Assembly (NCBI RefSeq): GCF_040438885.1
Contig: NZ_CP159218.1
Location: 1,054,001-1,118,000 of the forward strand
Length of the DNA: 64,000 nucleotides
Reading direction: 5' to 3'
From: Nakamurella sp. A5-74
Lineage (GTDB): Bacteria; Actinomycetota; Actinomycetes; Mycobacteriales; Nakamurellaceae
Below the pieces are notes generated by a model. The model was not told the DNA's origin. It worked only from the letters and a program-made list of their open reading frames with translations, and made no database searches. A program made the translations under genes and the position numbers. Of the stretch, positions 9,137 to 16,642 are shown piece after piece (the stretch's first letter is position 1; each line of letters starts with the position of its first letter).

Positions 9137-9697
9137 TCAGTCGATCAGGTCGGGATGGATGTTGCGCGCATGCCGGTCGCGTTCCTCGGGCGGTCCGGCA
9201 CCGATCAGCGTCCGCACGATGTCCTCGAGTGCGTCGAGTTGCCGCGGTGACAGCGGATCGAAGACGATCGACCGCACGATCTCGGCGTGCGACGGTGCGA
9301 CCCGCTCGAGGGTGGCGAGCCCAGCGGGGGTGAGTGAGGCGTACTGCCCCCGCTTGTCGGCGCTGGACTGTTCGCGCCGCACCCAACCCAGATCCTCCAG
9401 CCGGGTGACCGCGTGCGAGAGCCGCGACTGGGAGAACCCGACCACCTCGGACAACTTGTTCATCCGCAGCCGCCGGTCCGGTGCCTCACTGAGCATCGCG
9501 AGGATCAGGTAGTAGGCGAAGGGCATGTCGCCACTGCGCTGCATGTCCCGTTCGATCTGGTCGTCCACCATCCGCGTCATCATCAGGAACGAGCGCCAGA
9601 CATGCTGCTGACGATCCGTCAGCCAGGGTCCGGGAACGTCGATGACCGCCGGAGCTGGGGGCCGCTCGGGCTGCTGGGCCGTGGTGACGTCGTCCAC
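9137..9697 (-). CDS. MarR-family transcriptional regulator
   Basis: About 186 residues with a winged helix: LRMNKLSEVVGFSQSRLSHAVTRLE as recognition region, followed by the wing VRREQSSADKRGQYASLT. This is the MarR fold, a dimeric repressor that usually responds to phenolics or oxidants. The GTG at 9697 is preferred with GAGG upstream; longer in-frame starts up to 9751 are possible. It is convergent with the hydroquinone reductase gene, which could be a target, and divergent from ribD. No target can be assigned from sequence. Confidence 0.85.
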   Translation of the reverse strand: MDDVTTAQQPERPPAPAVIDVPGPWLTDRQQHVWRSFLMMTRMVDDQIERDMQRSGDMPFAYYLILAMLSEAPDRRLRMNKLSEVVGFSQSRLSHAVTRLEDLGWVRREQSSADKRGQYASLTPAGLATLERVAPSHAEIVRSIVFDPLSPRQLDALEDIVRTLIGAGPPEERDRHARNIHPDLID

Positions 9698-9927
9698 CTG
9701 GTGTGTCCTCGCGATGTGATGGCAGCGACGCTGCTGGGCGGGTCGGACCACCCTCGCCCGGCGGCCTCCAGCGCGGCGGCTACTCCGGATGCTGTGCGCA
9801 CAGGATAGGGCGCCGAACGCGACCGCGGGGCGACACGACGGGCGACCAGCCCTCTGGGTGACCGACGCCCTCCATGGCGCGGAGTGCCGTGGCGGACAGC
9901 ACAGTGGGATCGGGCAGTATCGGCGTC

Positions 9928-11013
9928 ATGACCGTCGTCCCGGGATCCGGCTCACTGCCTGTGCTGGACGCGGAGCGATCGGCGCTGGAGCGGGCGGCGG
10001 AGCTGGCCGCGAACGGGATCGGCCGTACGCTGCCCAATCCGGTGGTGGGATGCGTGGTGCTCGGCACGGACGGCTCCGTGGTGGGGGAGGGCTGGCACGA
10101 GCGGGCGGGGGGCCCGCATGCGGAGGTGAACGCGCTCGCTGACGCCGGCGTGCGGGCGCACGGAGGGACCGCGGTCATCACCCTGGAGCCGTGCAACCAC
10201 ACCGGCCGGACGGGGCCGTGCACCGAGGCGCTGATCGCGGCCGGGATAGAGCGGGTCGTGGTCGGAGCGCGAGATCCCTTCGAACCCGCTGCCGGCGGGG
10301 TGGAACGGCTGATCGCCGCCGGGATCCAGGTGATCGACGTGTCCGAGCTGGCGATCGGCGCGGTCGCCGCCGAGGTGAACCGGGTCTGGCTGACGTCGAT
10401 GGCGAACCGGCGACCGTTCGTCACGCTGAAGACGGGGATGACGGTGGACGGTCGAGTGGCCGCCGTTGATGGCACCAGCAGATGGATCACCTCGGAGGCG
10501 TCCAGAGCGGACGTCCACCGGCTGCGCGCGGAGGTCGACACGATGATGGTCGGGATCGGCACCGTGCTCGCCGACGATCCGCGACTCACCGTCCGAGACC
10601 CGGGCGGGCTGGAGTCGGCGCGGCAGCCGCTCCGGGTGGTGGTCGACAGTACGGGCCGAACCCCTTCCGGTGCACAACTTTTGGCCGGGCCCGGGGACGC
10701 GCTCGTTGCCACCGCGACGAACTATCCCGGCCCAGGCGGCCGGGTCGACCTGGCCGCGCTGATGGCGGATCTGTTCACCCGCGGACGTCGCCACGTACTG
10801 CTCGAAGGTGGACCGAGGTTGGCCGCGGCTGCGTTGGATGCCCGGCTGGTGGACGACGTGGTCAGCTATCTGGCCCCGATCGTGCTGGGCGCCGGACCAG
10901 CCGCGGTGGAGGGGGGATCGGTGGCGACCCTGGCCGAGGCTCATCGTCTCGAGCTGCGGGACGTCACCCGATTCGGTCCCGACGTCCGGCTGAGCTTCAC
11001 CGTCGCGCACTGA
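9928..11013 (+). CDS. ribD: Bifunctional riboflavin biosynthesis deaminase/reductase
   Basis: About 361 residues with two domains. The N-terminal cytidine-deaminase-like domain carries the zinc ligands HAE (residues 64-66) and PCNHTGRTGPC (Cys 89 and 98). The C-terminal reductase domain begins at RPFVTLKTGMTVDGR and contains GIGTVLADDPRLTVRD and an EGGPRLA nucleotide-binding region. The protein deaminates the pyrimidine ring and reduces the ribose side chain in the second and third steps of riboflavin synthesis. The ATG at 9928 fits the family length; upstream in-frame starts add only low-complexity residues. No other rib gene is adjacent. Confidence 0.95.
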   Translation: MTVVPGSGSLPVLDAERSALERAAELAANGIGRTLPNPVVGCVVLGTDGSVVGEGWHERAGGPHAEVNALADAGVRAHGGTAVITLEPCNHTGRTGPCTEALIAAGIERVVVGARDPFEPAAGGVERLIAAGIQVIDVSELAIGAVAAEVNRVWLTSMANRRPFVTLKTGMTVDGRVAAVDGTSRWITSEASRADVHRLRAEVDTMMVGIGTVLADDPRLTVRDPGGLESARQPLRVVVDSTGRTPSGAQLLAGPGDALVATATNYPGPGGRVDLAALMADLFTRGRRHVLLEGGPRLAAAALDARLVDDVVSYLAPIVLGAGPAAVEGGSVATLAEAHRLELRDVTRFGPDVRLSFTVAH

Positions 11014-11049
11014 CCTGCCGGAGCGGTCGGTGCTCCGATGCTGAGGAGG

Positions 11050-11122
11050 TGGGCCCCCCGGGGCTCGAACCCGGAACCAGCGGATTAAAAGTCCGATGCT
11101 CTACCGATTGAGCTAGAGGCCC
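11050..11122 (-). tRNA. tRNA-Lys (TTT)
   Basis: On the minus strand the acceptor stem is GGGCCTC/GGGGCCC, the anticodon loop CTTTTAA carries TTT, and the T-arm CCGGG/CCCGG pairs perfectly. The discriminator is A. No CCA is encoded. A TAGGCT -10-like box lies just upstream on the minus strand. Confidence 0.97.
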
Positions 11123-11271
11123 TGACGCCGCAGAAGCCTACTTCATCTGTGGTGGCGCACCCGCCGCCCAGGAACGTGCCGGGATGGTCGGCACGACCAC
11201 CCTTCTGATGACCAACATCACTCTGTTGAGCGATGCAACTACTGGACGGACGAGCGATACTTGCACGGCAC

Positions 11272-11279
11272 AACTAGTT
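11272..11279 (+). promoter_or_regulatory. Possible MarR operator core
   Basis: An 8-bp palindrome AACTAGTT, 15 bases before the MarR start at 11295, inside an AT-richer patch. Its position fits autoregulation of the MarR-MFS operon. The short length makes this tentative. Confidence 0.3.
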
Positions 11280-11294
11280 AGTGAGGGCAACAAG

Positions 11295-11813
11295 ATGACC
11301 GGTCCGAGGATCGCGGACGCCGCGACGAGCAGCACCAGCGGGGTACCCGAACCCGAGGACATCCCTGGCGTGATGATGACGCTGATGCGTCAGCTCGTTC
11401 GCACCAAGCAGCAGCTGTTCCAGGGTGGGCACGAGGAGTCGCTGCCGATCCAGTTGATGTTCGCCATGCGGAAGCACGGGCCGCAGCGCAGCGGTGAACT
11501 GGCAGCGATCCTGCATGCCGACCCCTCGACGGTCTCCCGCCAGGTGGCGCTGCTGGTGCGCACCGGGTTGGCAAGGCGAGAGGCAGATCCGCAGGACGGC
11601 CGGGCGATCCACGTCGTCCTCACGGCTGCCGGGGTCCAACGGCTCGGCAAGCTCCGGGCAGCCGTCGACGGCTTGTTCGAGACGGTCGTGAAGGACTGGA
11701 CGTCGCAGGAGCGGGCCGTGTTCGTCGAGCTGTTGCGGCGCTACATCGACAACTTCGCGGCCCGGGGCGACGACCTCATCGCCACCCTTGCCGAGGTCGC
11801 CACCGCTCCATGA
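11295..11813 (+). CDS. MarR-family regulator of the downstream exporter
   Basis: About 172 residues with a MarR winged helix: QRSGELAAILHADPSTVSRQVALLVRTG is the helix-turn-helix and RREADPQDGRAIHVVLT the wing. The ATG at 11295 is preferred over in-frame starts upstream because the extra residues are not MarR-like and the AACTAGTT palindrome would fall inside the gene. It precedes the DHA2-type exporter and their ends overlap or nearly touch (an ATGA occurs at 11810), so it most likely represses its own operon until a drug-like ligand binds. Confidence 0.87.
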   Translation: MTGPRIADAATSSTSGVPEPEDIPGVMMTLMRQLVRTKQQLFQGGHEESLPIQLMFAMRKHGPQRSGELAAILHADPSTVSRQVALLVRTGLARREADPQDGRAIHVVLTAAGVQRLGKLRAAVDGLFETVVKDWTSQERAVFVELLRRYIDNFAARGDDLIATLAEVATAP

Positions 11814-11890
11814 AAACTTCGGACGCCATCTCCGACCGCGTCCCACGCCCATCCCGACACAGACCTCCTACCGAAGAACCCGGGGACACC

Positions 11891-13852
11891 ATGACCACCA
11901 CCACAGCCGCGAGCGGCGGCCGGCCGGCACCGGCCACCCAGACGGACTCAGCCGGGGGGCTGACCCACAAACAGATCTTGACCATCCTGGGCGGATTGAT
12001 GGCGGGCATGTTCCTCGCCGCGCTCGACCAGACGGTCGTCTCGACCGCCATCCGCACCATCGCCGACGATCTCAACGGCATCAGCCTGCAGGCCTGGGTC
12101 ACCACCGCCTACCTGATCACCAGCACCATTGCGACGCCGCTCTACGGCAAGTTGTCCGACATCTACGGCCGTCGCCCGTTCTTCCTGTTGGCCATCACCC
12201 TGTTCGTGATCGGCTCGGTCGCCTGCACGTTCGCCTGGTCGATGGAGTCGCTAGCGGCGTTCCGGGCCTTCCAGGGGCTCGGCGCCGGCGGTCTGTTCTC
12301 GTTGGCACTGGCCATCATCGGCGACATCCTCGCGCCTCGTGAGCGGGCCAAGTACCAGGGCTACTTCCTAGCCGTGTTCGGTACCTCCTCCGTGATCGGG
12401 CCGCTGGTCGGTGGCCTGTTCGCGGGCGCCCCCTCCATCCTGGGCATCACCGGCTGGCGCTGGGTCTTCCTGATCAACGTGCCGATCGGGGTAGTGGCGT
12501 TGGCCATCGTGTTCAAGGTCTTGCACATCCCGCACACCCCGCGTGAGCACCGCATCGACTGGTGGGGTGCTGTCGCGCTGATCGTCGGTCTGGTGCCGAT
12601 GCTGCTGGTCGCCGAGCAGGGCCGTGAGTGGGGCTGGTCGTCGACCGCGTCGATCGTCTGCTACGTGCTGACCGTCGTCGGGCTGGCAGCCTTCATCCGG
12701 ATCGAGTTCGCGATGGGCAACGACGCGCTGATCCCGATGCGGCTGTTCAAGGACAAGACGTTCTCACTGGTCCAGGGCTCCGGGATCCTCGTCGGCATGG
12801 CCATGTTCGGCGCGATCCTGACGATCCCGCTGTTCCTGCAGATCGTCCGGGGCGCCACACCGACCCAGTCCGGACTGCAGATGCTGGCCATGACGATCGG
12901 CATCATGAGCGCGTCGATCATCTCGGGTCAACTGACCGCGAAAACCGGCAAGTACAAGATCTTCCCGGTGCTCGGCCTGCCGTTGCTGATCATCGCGGCC
13001 GCGCTCTTCGCGCTCGTGTTGCAGACCGATTCCCCGAGCATCGTGCTGTGGGTTCTGATGTTCCTGATCGGATTCGGGATCGGCACCAGCATGCAGACCC
13101 TGACATTGGCGGCACAGAACGCGGTGCCGCCCACCGACATCGGTGTCGCCACCTCGACGGCGACCTTCTTCCGCCAGACCGGCGGCACAATCGGCGTCGC
13201 GGTGTTCCTCTCGCTGCTGTTCAGCAAGCTGGGCGACAACATCAGTACGCGGGTGACGACGGCATTCCAGAGCCAGGACTTCCTCGCTGCCGCCGCGCAG
13301 CAGGCCGGCTCGCAGGATCCGGCCGCCATCCGTGCGGTGGTCACCGGCTTCGGGCAGCAGATGTCCGCCGACACCTCGTTCCTGCAGCGGGTCGACCCCG
13401 TGCTGGCTCAGCCGTACCAGCTCGGTTTCGTCGACTCGATGCGTCCGGTCTTCCTGGCAGCGGCCGTGGTGGCCCTGCTGGCCTGGATCCTGATCCTGTT
13501 CATGAAGGAAGTTCCGCTGCGCACCATGTCCGCGCTCCAGGAGCGTCAGCAGGCAGAGGCCGAGGCTGCCGCCGTAGCGGCGGGTTCTGCGGGCGGGAAC
13601 GCAGACGACGCCCTCGTGATGTCGAAGGACGACGAGCTGGTCGGTGTGGCATCCGCGTCGGGCGCGCCCACCGCTGCAGCCGCCGGCGAAACGTCCACCG
13701 CAGCGGCTGCCGGCACAGCACCCACCGGTGCGGTCGGCGACGGGACCGACGGTCCCCGCCACGGATCGGTGGACGCGGCTCATCCACTGCCGGAGGATCT
13801 CGGCGCCGTCGTGCATCCCGAGGAGCCGCCGAAGCACCGCGCCGACAGCTGA
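11891..13852 (+). CDS. DHA2 (EmrB/QacA) family multidrug MFS transporter
   Basis: A 653-residue inner-membrane drug:proton antiporter. The DHA2 motifs are clear: LDQTVVSTAIRTIADDL in the first membrane helix and GKLSDIYGRRP in the loop after helix 2. Hydrophobic segments are consistent with 14 helices. The last 100 or so residues form an unusual Ala-rich, low-complexity cytoplasmic tail. The ATG at 11891 gives a normal N terminus; an in-frame ATG at 11810 overlapping the MarR stop is the alternative and would add 27 polar residues. It is in an operon with the MarR gene. Confidence 0.93.
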   Translation: MTTTTAASGGRPAPATQTDSAGGLTHKQILTILGGLMAGMFLAALDQTVVSTAIRTIADDLNGISLQAWVTTAYLITSTIATPLYGKLSDIYGRRPFFLLAITLFVIGSVACTFAWSMESLAAFRAFQGLGAGGLFSLALAIIGDILAPRERAKYQGYFLAVFGTSSVIGPLVGGLFAGAPSILGITGWRWVFLINVPIGVVALAIVFKVLHIPHTPREHRIDWWGAVALIVGLVPMLLVAEQGREWGWSSTASIVCYVLTVVGLAAFIRIEFAMGNDALIPMRLFKDKTFSLVQGSGILVGMAMFGAILTIPLFLQIVRGATPTQSGLQMLAMTIGIMSASIISGQLTAKTGKYKIFPVLGLPLLIIAAALFALVLQTDSPSIVLWVLMFLIGFGIGTSMQTLTLAAQNAVPPTDIGVATSTATFFRQTGGTIGVAVFLSLLFSKLGDNISTRVTTAFQSQDFLAAAAQQAGSQDPAAIRAVVTGFGQQMSADTSFLQRVDPVLAQPYQLGFVDSMRPVFLAAAVVALLAWILILFMKEVPLRTMSALQERQQAEAEAAAVAAGSAGGNADDALVMSKDDELVGVASASGAPTAAAAGETSTAAAAGTAPTGAVGDGTDGPRHGSVDAAHPLPEDLGAVVHPEEPPKHRADS

Positions 13853-13883
13853 ACCAGACGTCGCCAGCACTGCTGGGCCGGAG

Positions 13884-13912
13884 CCGGTCCTGCCCCCTCG
13901 GGGCGGGGCCGG
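13884..13912 (+). terminator. Hairpin terminator after the MFS gene
   Basis: A 13-bp GC-rich stem (with two G:T pairs) and 3-base loop, 32 bases past the MFS stop, followed by TTCGCC. It separates the drug-export operon from the tRNA cluster. Confidence 0.6.
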
Positions 13913-13986
13913 TTCGCCCGTCCGTCGACGCGGATGGGCGGCCAGGTGGCTCCTCCAGGAGCGCAGGGAGCCCCAGAGCTCGCGTT

Positions 13987-14016
13987 TTGGAACCCGCTCC
14001 GACGGTGCCCTATGAT
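13987..14016 (+). promoter_or_regulatory. Promoter of the tRNA-Glu-Asp-Phe cluster
   Basis: A TTGGAA -35 box at 13987-13992 and a TATGAT -10 box at 14011-14016 with an 18-base spacer, 46 bases before tRNA-Glu. It is the best sigma-70-type promoter seen in the window. Confidence 0.6.
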
Positions 14017-14062
14017 GATCAGGCTCCCAACGGCATGCCGTTGGAGGCGGACTGCTGGTCCG

Positions 14063-14135
14063 GCCCCCATCGTCTAGCGGCCCAGGACCCCGCCCTTTCA
14101 CGGCGGTAGCACGGGTTCGAATCCCGTTGGGGGTA
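14063..14135 (+). tRNA. tRNA-Glu (TTC)
   Basis: Acceptor stem GCCCCCA/TGGGGGT, anticodon TTC in loop CTTTCAC, T-arm ACGGG/CCCGT. Discriminator A, no encoded CCA. First of a Glu-Asp-Phe cluster common in actinobacteria. Confidence 0.97.
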
Positions 14136-14180
14136 CTGGTCGGTCGGCCCGGTTTCATCCGGTACGGTTGGTCAGCGCAA

Positions 14181-14254
14181 GGCCCTGTGGCGCAGTTGGT
14201 TAGCGCGCCGCCCTGTCACGGCGGAGGTCGCGGGTTCAAGTCCCGTCAGGGTCG
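14181..14254 (+). tRNA. tRNA-Asp (GTC)
   Basis: Acceptor stem GGCCCTG/CAGGGTC with one G:T pair, anticodon GTC in loop CTGTCAC, T-arm CGGGTTCAAGTCCCG. Discriminator G, as expected for tRNA-Asp. No encoded CCA. Confidence 0.97.
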
Positions 14255-14302
14255 CAGGTACCGGGGCCGGTTCGATTCTCACGAGCCGGTCCCGGCTGCT
14301 CT

Positions 14303-14379
14303 GGCCAGGTAGCTCAGTCGGTACGAGCGTTCGCCTGAAAAGTGAAAGGTCGCCGGTTCGATCCCGGCCCTGGCCACCA
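14303..14379 (+). tRNA. tRNA-Phe (GAA) with encoded CCA
   Basis: Acceptor stem GGCCAGG/CCTGGCC, anticodon GAA in loop CTGAAAA, T-arm GCCGGTTCGATCCCGGC. Discriminator A at 14376 followed by a genomically encoded CCA (14377-14379), unlike the other four tRNAs in the window. Confidence 0.97.
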
Positions 14380-14385
14380 GCTGTT

Positions 14386-14428
14386 GTCAAGAGCCACTCG
14401 CCGGAATTGAAGGTGGGTGGCTCTTGAC
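14386..14428 (+). terminator. Hairpin terminator after the tRNA cluster
   Basis: A perfect 12-bp inverted repeat, GTCAAGAGCCAC at 14386-14397 and GTGGCTCTTGAC at 14417-14428, with a 19-base loop. It lies seven bases past the tRNA-Phe CCA. Confidence 0.7.
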
Positions 14429-14714
14429 GTTGTCGGCGTGGTTCTTACCAGTGAACCTTCGGTCGAAGGCACGACCACACCGCCGCAGGCTCCCCATTTC
14501 GAAGTTCCCTCCTCCGGGTGCGCCGGATCGGGGAATCCGCGCGAGGACGGTAGAGCCGGGACTGGGGGCAACCCATGTGCCGCCCTGTCACGCCCCTGGC
14601 AGCAGAACACCACGGATCGAAGATCTCGTCCCGCTTGGCGGCTCACGGGTAGTGACCAAAAGAGTGACGCAGCCGTCCCGATTGCCTGCCCAGCGCTGGT
14701 CAATACGGGATCGC
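14429..14714. other. Intergenic stretch without a recognisable gene
   Basis: About 290 bases between the tRNA terminator and the motif preceding the first beta-helix gene. Open frames here have no protein-like composition. GC-rich self-complementary patches suggest a structured leader for the downstream secreted protein, but I could not fit a known riboswitch. Confidence 0.4.
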
Positions 14715-14746
14715 GTCTGGTTACCTACCGGTCACTAGTAGTAATC
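14715..14746 (+). promoter_or_regulatory. Shared motif upstream of the first beta-helix gene
   Basis: GTCTGGTTACCT, 14 bases, then GTAATC. The same pair with the same 14-base gap occurs before the paralogous gene (16509-16540). It could be a promoter or a regulator site. Here it ends 17 bases before the ATG at 14764. Confidence 0.5.
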
Positions 14747-14763
14747 CCGCGGTGGAGGCAATG

Positions 14764-16155
14764 ATGAATCAGGCAGTCGTTCGCGCTGGCAGGTCTCGTA
14801 CGCGGTGGTCGGCAACGATGGTCGCCGGGGTGTTGGGTGCGGCATCACTGCTGGCCGCCGTCCCGGCGGCGGGTGCGGCTGCGGCGGTGTCGGCCGGCTG
14901 CACGGTGCTGACCTCCAACATCTACCAGGCGAACACGCCGACCGGTTCCAGTCTCATCACTGCCAGCTCGAGTGAGTACCTCTCCTCCGCGCAGAAGGGT
15001 TTCACCTCCGCGCGGGGAGTCACCATGAAGGCATCCACCCAGCAGAAGTCGGGAACGGTCCCGATCATCCGGATGTACAACGGACGCACGCAGAGCTTCC
15101 GGTGGGCCGCCTACGGCAGCTCGAACGCACGAGCAGCCACCCTGGCAGGATTCCGCTTCCAGCGTCGCGAGTTCTACGCGCTGCCGGCCGGTGGCACGGG
15201 GTGTATCCGGGTCTATCGCTACTCCAGGGGCAAGGTCTCCCAGCTGGTGCAGCAAGGCTCCCGGGAAGCGCCGCTGCAGGCTGCCGGCTGGGTGCGCAGG
15301 GAGGCACTGTTCTCGGTAGCGCGACCGGGCACTGCGACGGCGCCGACGCCGGTGCCGGTCGTGACTCTGACCGTGGTCAGGGGTGACCTGGTCGTGAGCA
15401 CACCCGGTCAGGTGGTCAGCCGGATGGATGTCCGTGGGTCCATCGTCGTCAGGGCTGCGAACGTGACCATCAAGAACTCGGTCGTCCGTGGTGGGACGAA
15501 CGCGGCGGCCCGGTTGTACCGGCCGTTGGTGGACGCAAGGGCCGGGGCGGCGAACCTGCTGATCGAGGACACCGTGATCGCCGAAGCCACCCCGTCGGAG
15601 TGGAATGCGTCCGGTATCGGCGGCTCGAACTTCACCGCACGCCGGGTGAACATCTCCGGCCAGGTCGACTCGATCAACATCACCGGCTCCAACGTGAATA
15701 TCGAGAGCTCGGTGCTGGGCAAGAACGTCTACTACGCCAACCACTGGCAGTCCCAGCAGTCCGGTGGTACCCACAACGACAGCGTCCAGGTGTTGCGGGG
15801 CGACAACATCACCATCCGCAGCAACGTGATGACCGGATCCAACAGTCTCGGTGTGATGGCTGCCCCCGAGTGGGGGAGTGTCAGGAATCTGTTGGTGGAG
15901 AACAACTTCATCGACAACGGTGAGTGCTCCAGCAAGTTCACCAGCAAGGGCGGCAACGCCAACTCGATGACCGTCCGCAACAACGTCTTCGGGGGCCACC
16001 AGCGGTCCTGGAAGTGCTACATCGTCACCGCCGGTGGGGTGAACGCTGCGGTCAGCGGCAATGTGCTCTCCAATGGTTCGACGCCTGCTGCGCCCAGCGG
16101 CATCGCCGGCTCCCGCAGCAGTACTCCGGTCGGGGTGACGCTCGGCCAGCTGTGA
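14764..16155 (+). CDS. Secreted right-handed beta-helix protein, paralogue 1
   Basis: About 463 residues. A Sec signal peptide (hydrophobic core about residues 19-38, cleavage in an Ala-rich stretch before 46) precedes two short repeats of the type IRMYNGRTQSFRW...FYA and IRVYRYSRG...ALFSVA, resembling DUF5648-like modules. The second half is a parallel beta-helix rich in NVTIKNSVV, NLLIEDT and NNVFGG-type rungs, with a conserved THNDSVQVLRG turn as in secreted polysaccharide-active beta-helix proteins. No catalytic residues can be assigned. The ATG at 14764 has GGTGGAGG just upstream. The neighbouring gene is a close paralogue. Confidence 0.82.
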   Translation: MNQAVVRAGRSRTRWSATMVAGVLGAASLLAAVPAAGAAAAVSAGCTVLTSNIYQANTPTGSSLITASSSEYLSSAQKGFTSARGVTMKASTQQKSGTVPIIRMYNGRTQSFRWAAYGSSNARAATLAGFRFQRREFYALPAGGTGCIRVYRYSRGKVSQLVQQGSREAPLQAAGWVRREALFSVARPGTATAPTPVPVVTLTVVRGDLVVSTPGQVVSRMDVRGSIVVRAANVTIKNSVVRGGTNAAARLYRPLVDARAGAANLLIEDTVIAEATPSEWNASGIGGSNFTARRVNISGQVDSINITGSNVNIESSVLGKNVYYANHWQSQQSGGTHNDSVQVLRGDNITIRSNVMTGSNSLGVMAAPEWGSVRNLLVENNFIDNGECSSKFTSKGGNANSMTVRNNVFGGHQRSWKCYIVTAGGVNAAVSGNVLSNGSTPAAPSGIAGSRSSTPVGVTLGQL

Positions 16156-16210
16156 CGGGTCACAGGACCGGCTGAGCTGCCCGAGCGCGTCCCGCACAGC
16201 CCGACCGCGA

Positions 16211-16242
16211 CCCGGTGTCTGCAGAACTCTGCAGACGCCGGG
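16211..16242 (+). terminator. Hairpin terminator after beta-helix paralogue 1
   Basis: A 13-bp stem (one G:T pair), CCCGGTGTCTGCA paired with TGCAGACGCCGGG, 6-base loop, then TTGTT. It ends the transcript 55 bases past the stop, so the two paralogues are separately transcribed. The rest of the 16156-16642 gap holds no gene I can support. Confidence 0.75.
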
Positions 16243-16508
16243 TTGTTCGGTGCCCTGGTGCTGTGCAAGTCGCGAGCAGGGGTCGGGTGGTGCCGAGGTT
16301 TCAGTCCTCCGTGTCGCTCGCAGGCCTGGTCGGGCGGTATCGGCAGGAGCGGACACGCCGGGGAGGTAGTCGATGCTCCTTGTCATGCCTTCGGGCGAAT
16401 GAGTGGTCGTAGCGAAGACGACACTCCGGTACTCCCCGCACCAGGAGTGACAAACGAATTGGCGGACGAATGACGTGCACCATTTGCGACTTGTTGAGTC
16501 CGCGCTAC

Positions 16509-16540
16509 GTCTGATTACCTGGCAAACACCTTCGGTAATC
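16509..16540 (+). promoter_or_regulatory. Shared motif upstream of the second beta-helix gene
   Basis: GTCTGATTACCT, 14 bases, then GTAATC. Here the pair also forms a perfect 7-bp inverted repeat, GATTACC (16513-16519) and GGTAATC (16534-16540). The spacing is identical to that before paralogue 1. It ends 102 bases before the GTG at 16643. Confidence 0.5.
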
Positions 16541-16642
16541 GATGGAGCTCTGCAGGTCCGGTTCACCGAGGTGCCCGGGCTCTGGATGTCTCTGGTTCCG
16601 ACGTTCTCTGCGCTCCCCGTCAATCGTTCCTCGGAGGTACTT

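Noticed and set aside
11810-11890. MFS start at ATG 11810 overlapping the MarR stop
   Set aside because: Possible, but the added 27 residues are polar and unlike an MFS N terminus, and ATG 11891 gives a typical one. N-terminal sequencing would settle it.
14429-14714. ydaO-type (c-di-AMP) riboswitch before the secreted protein gene
   Set aside because: The context (secreted wall-type protein, long leader) fits, but I could not match the conserved core elements. A covariance-model scan for the ydaO-yuaA family would decide; a significant hit on the plus strand would reverse this.
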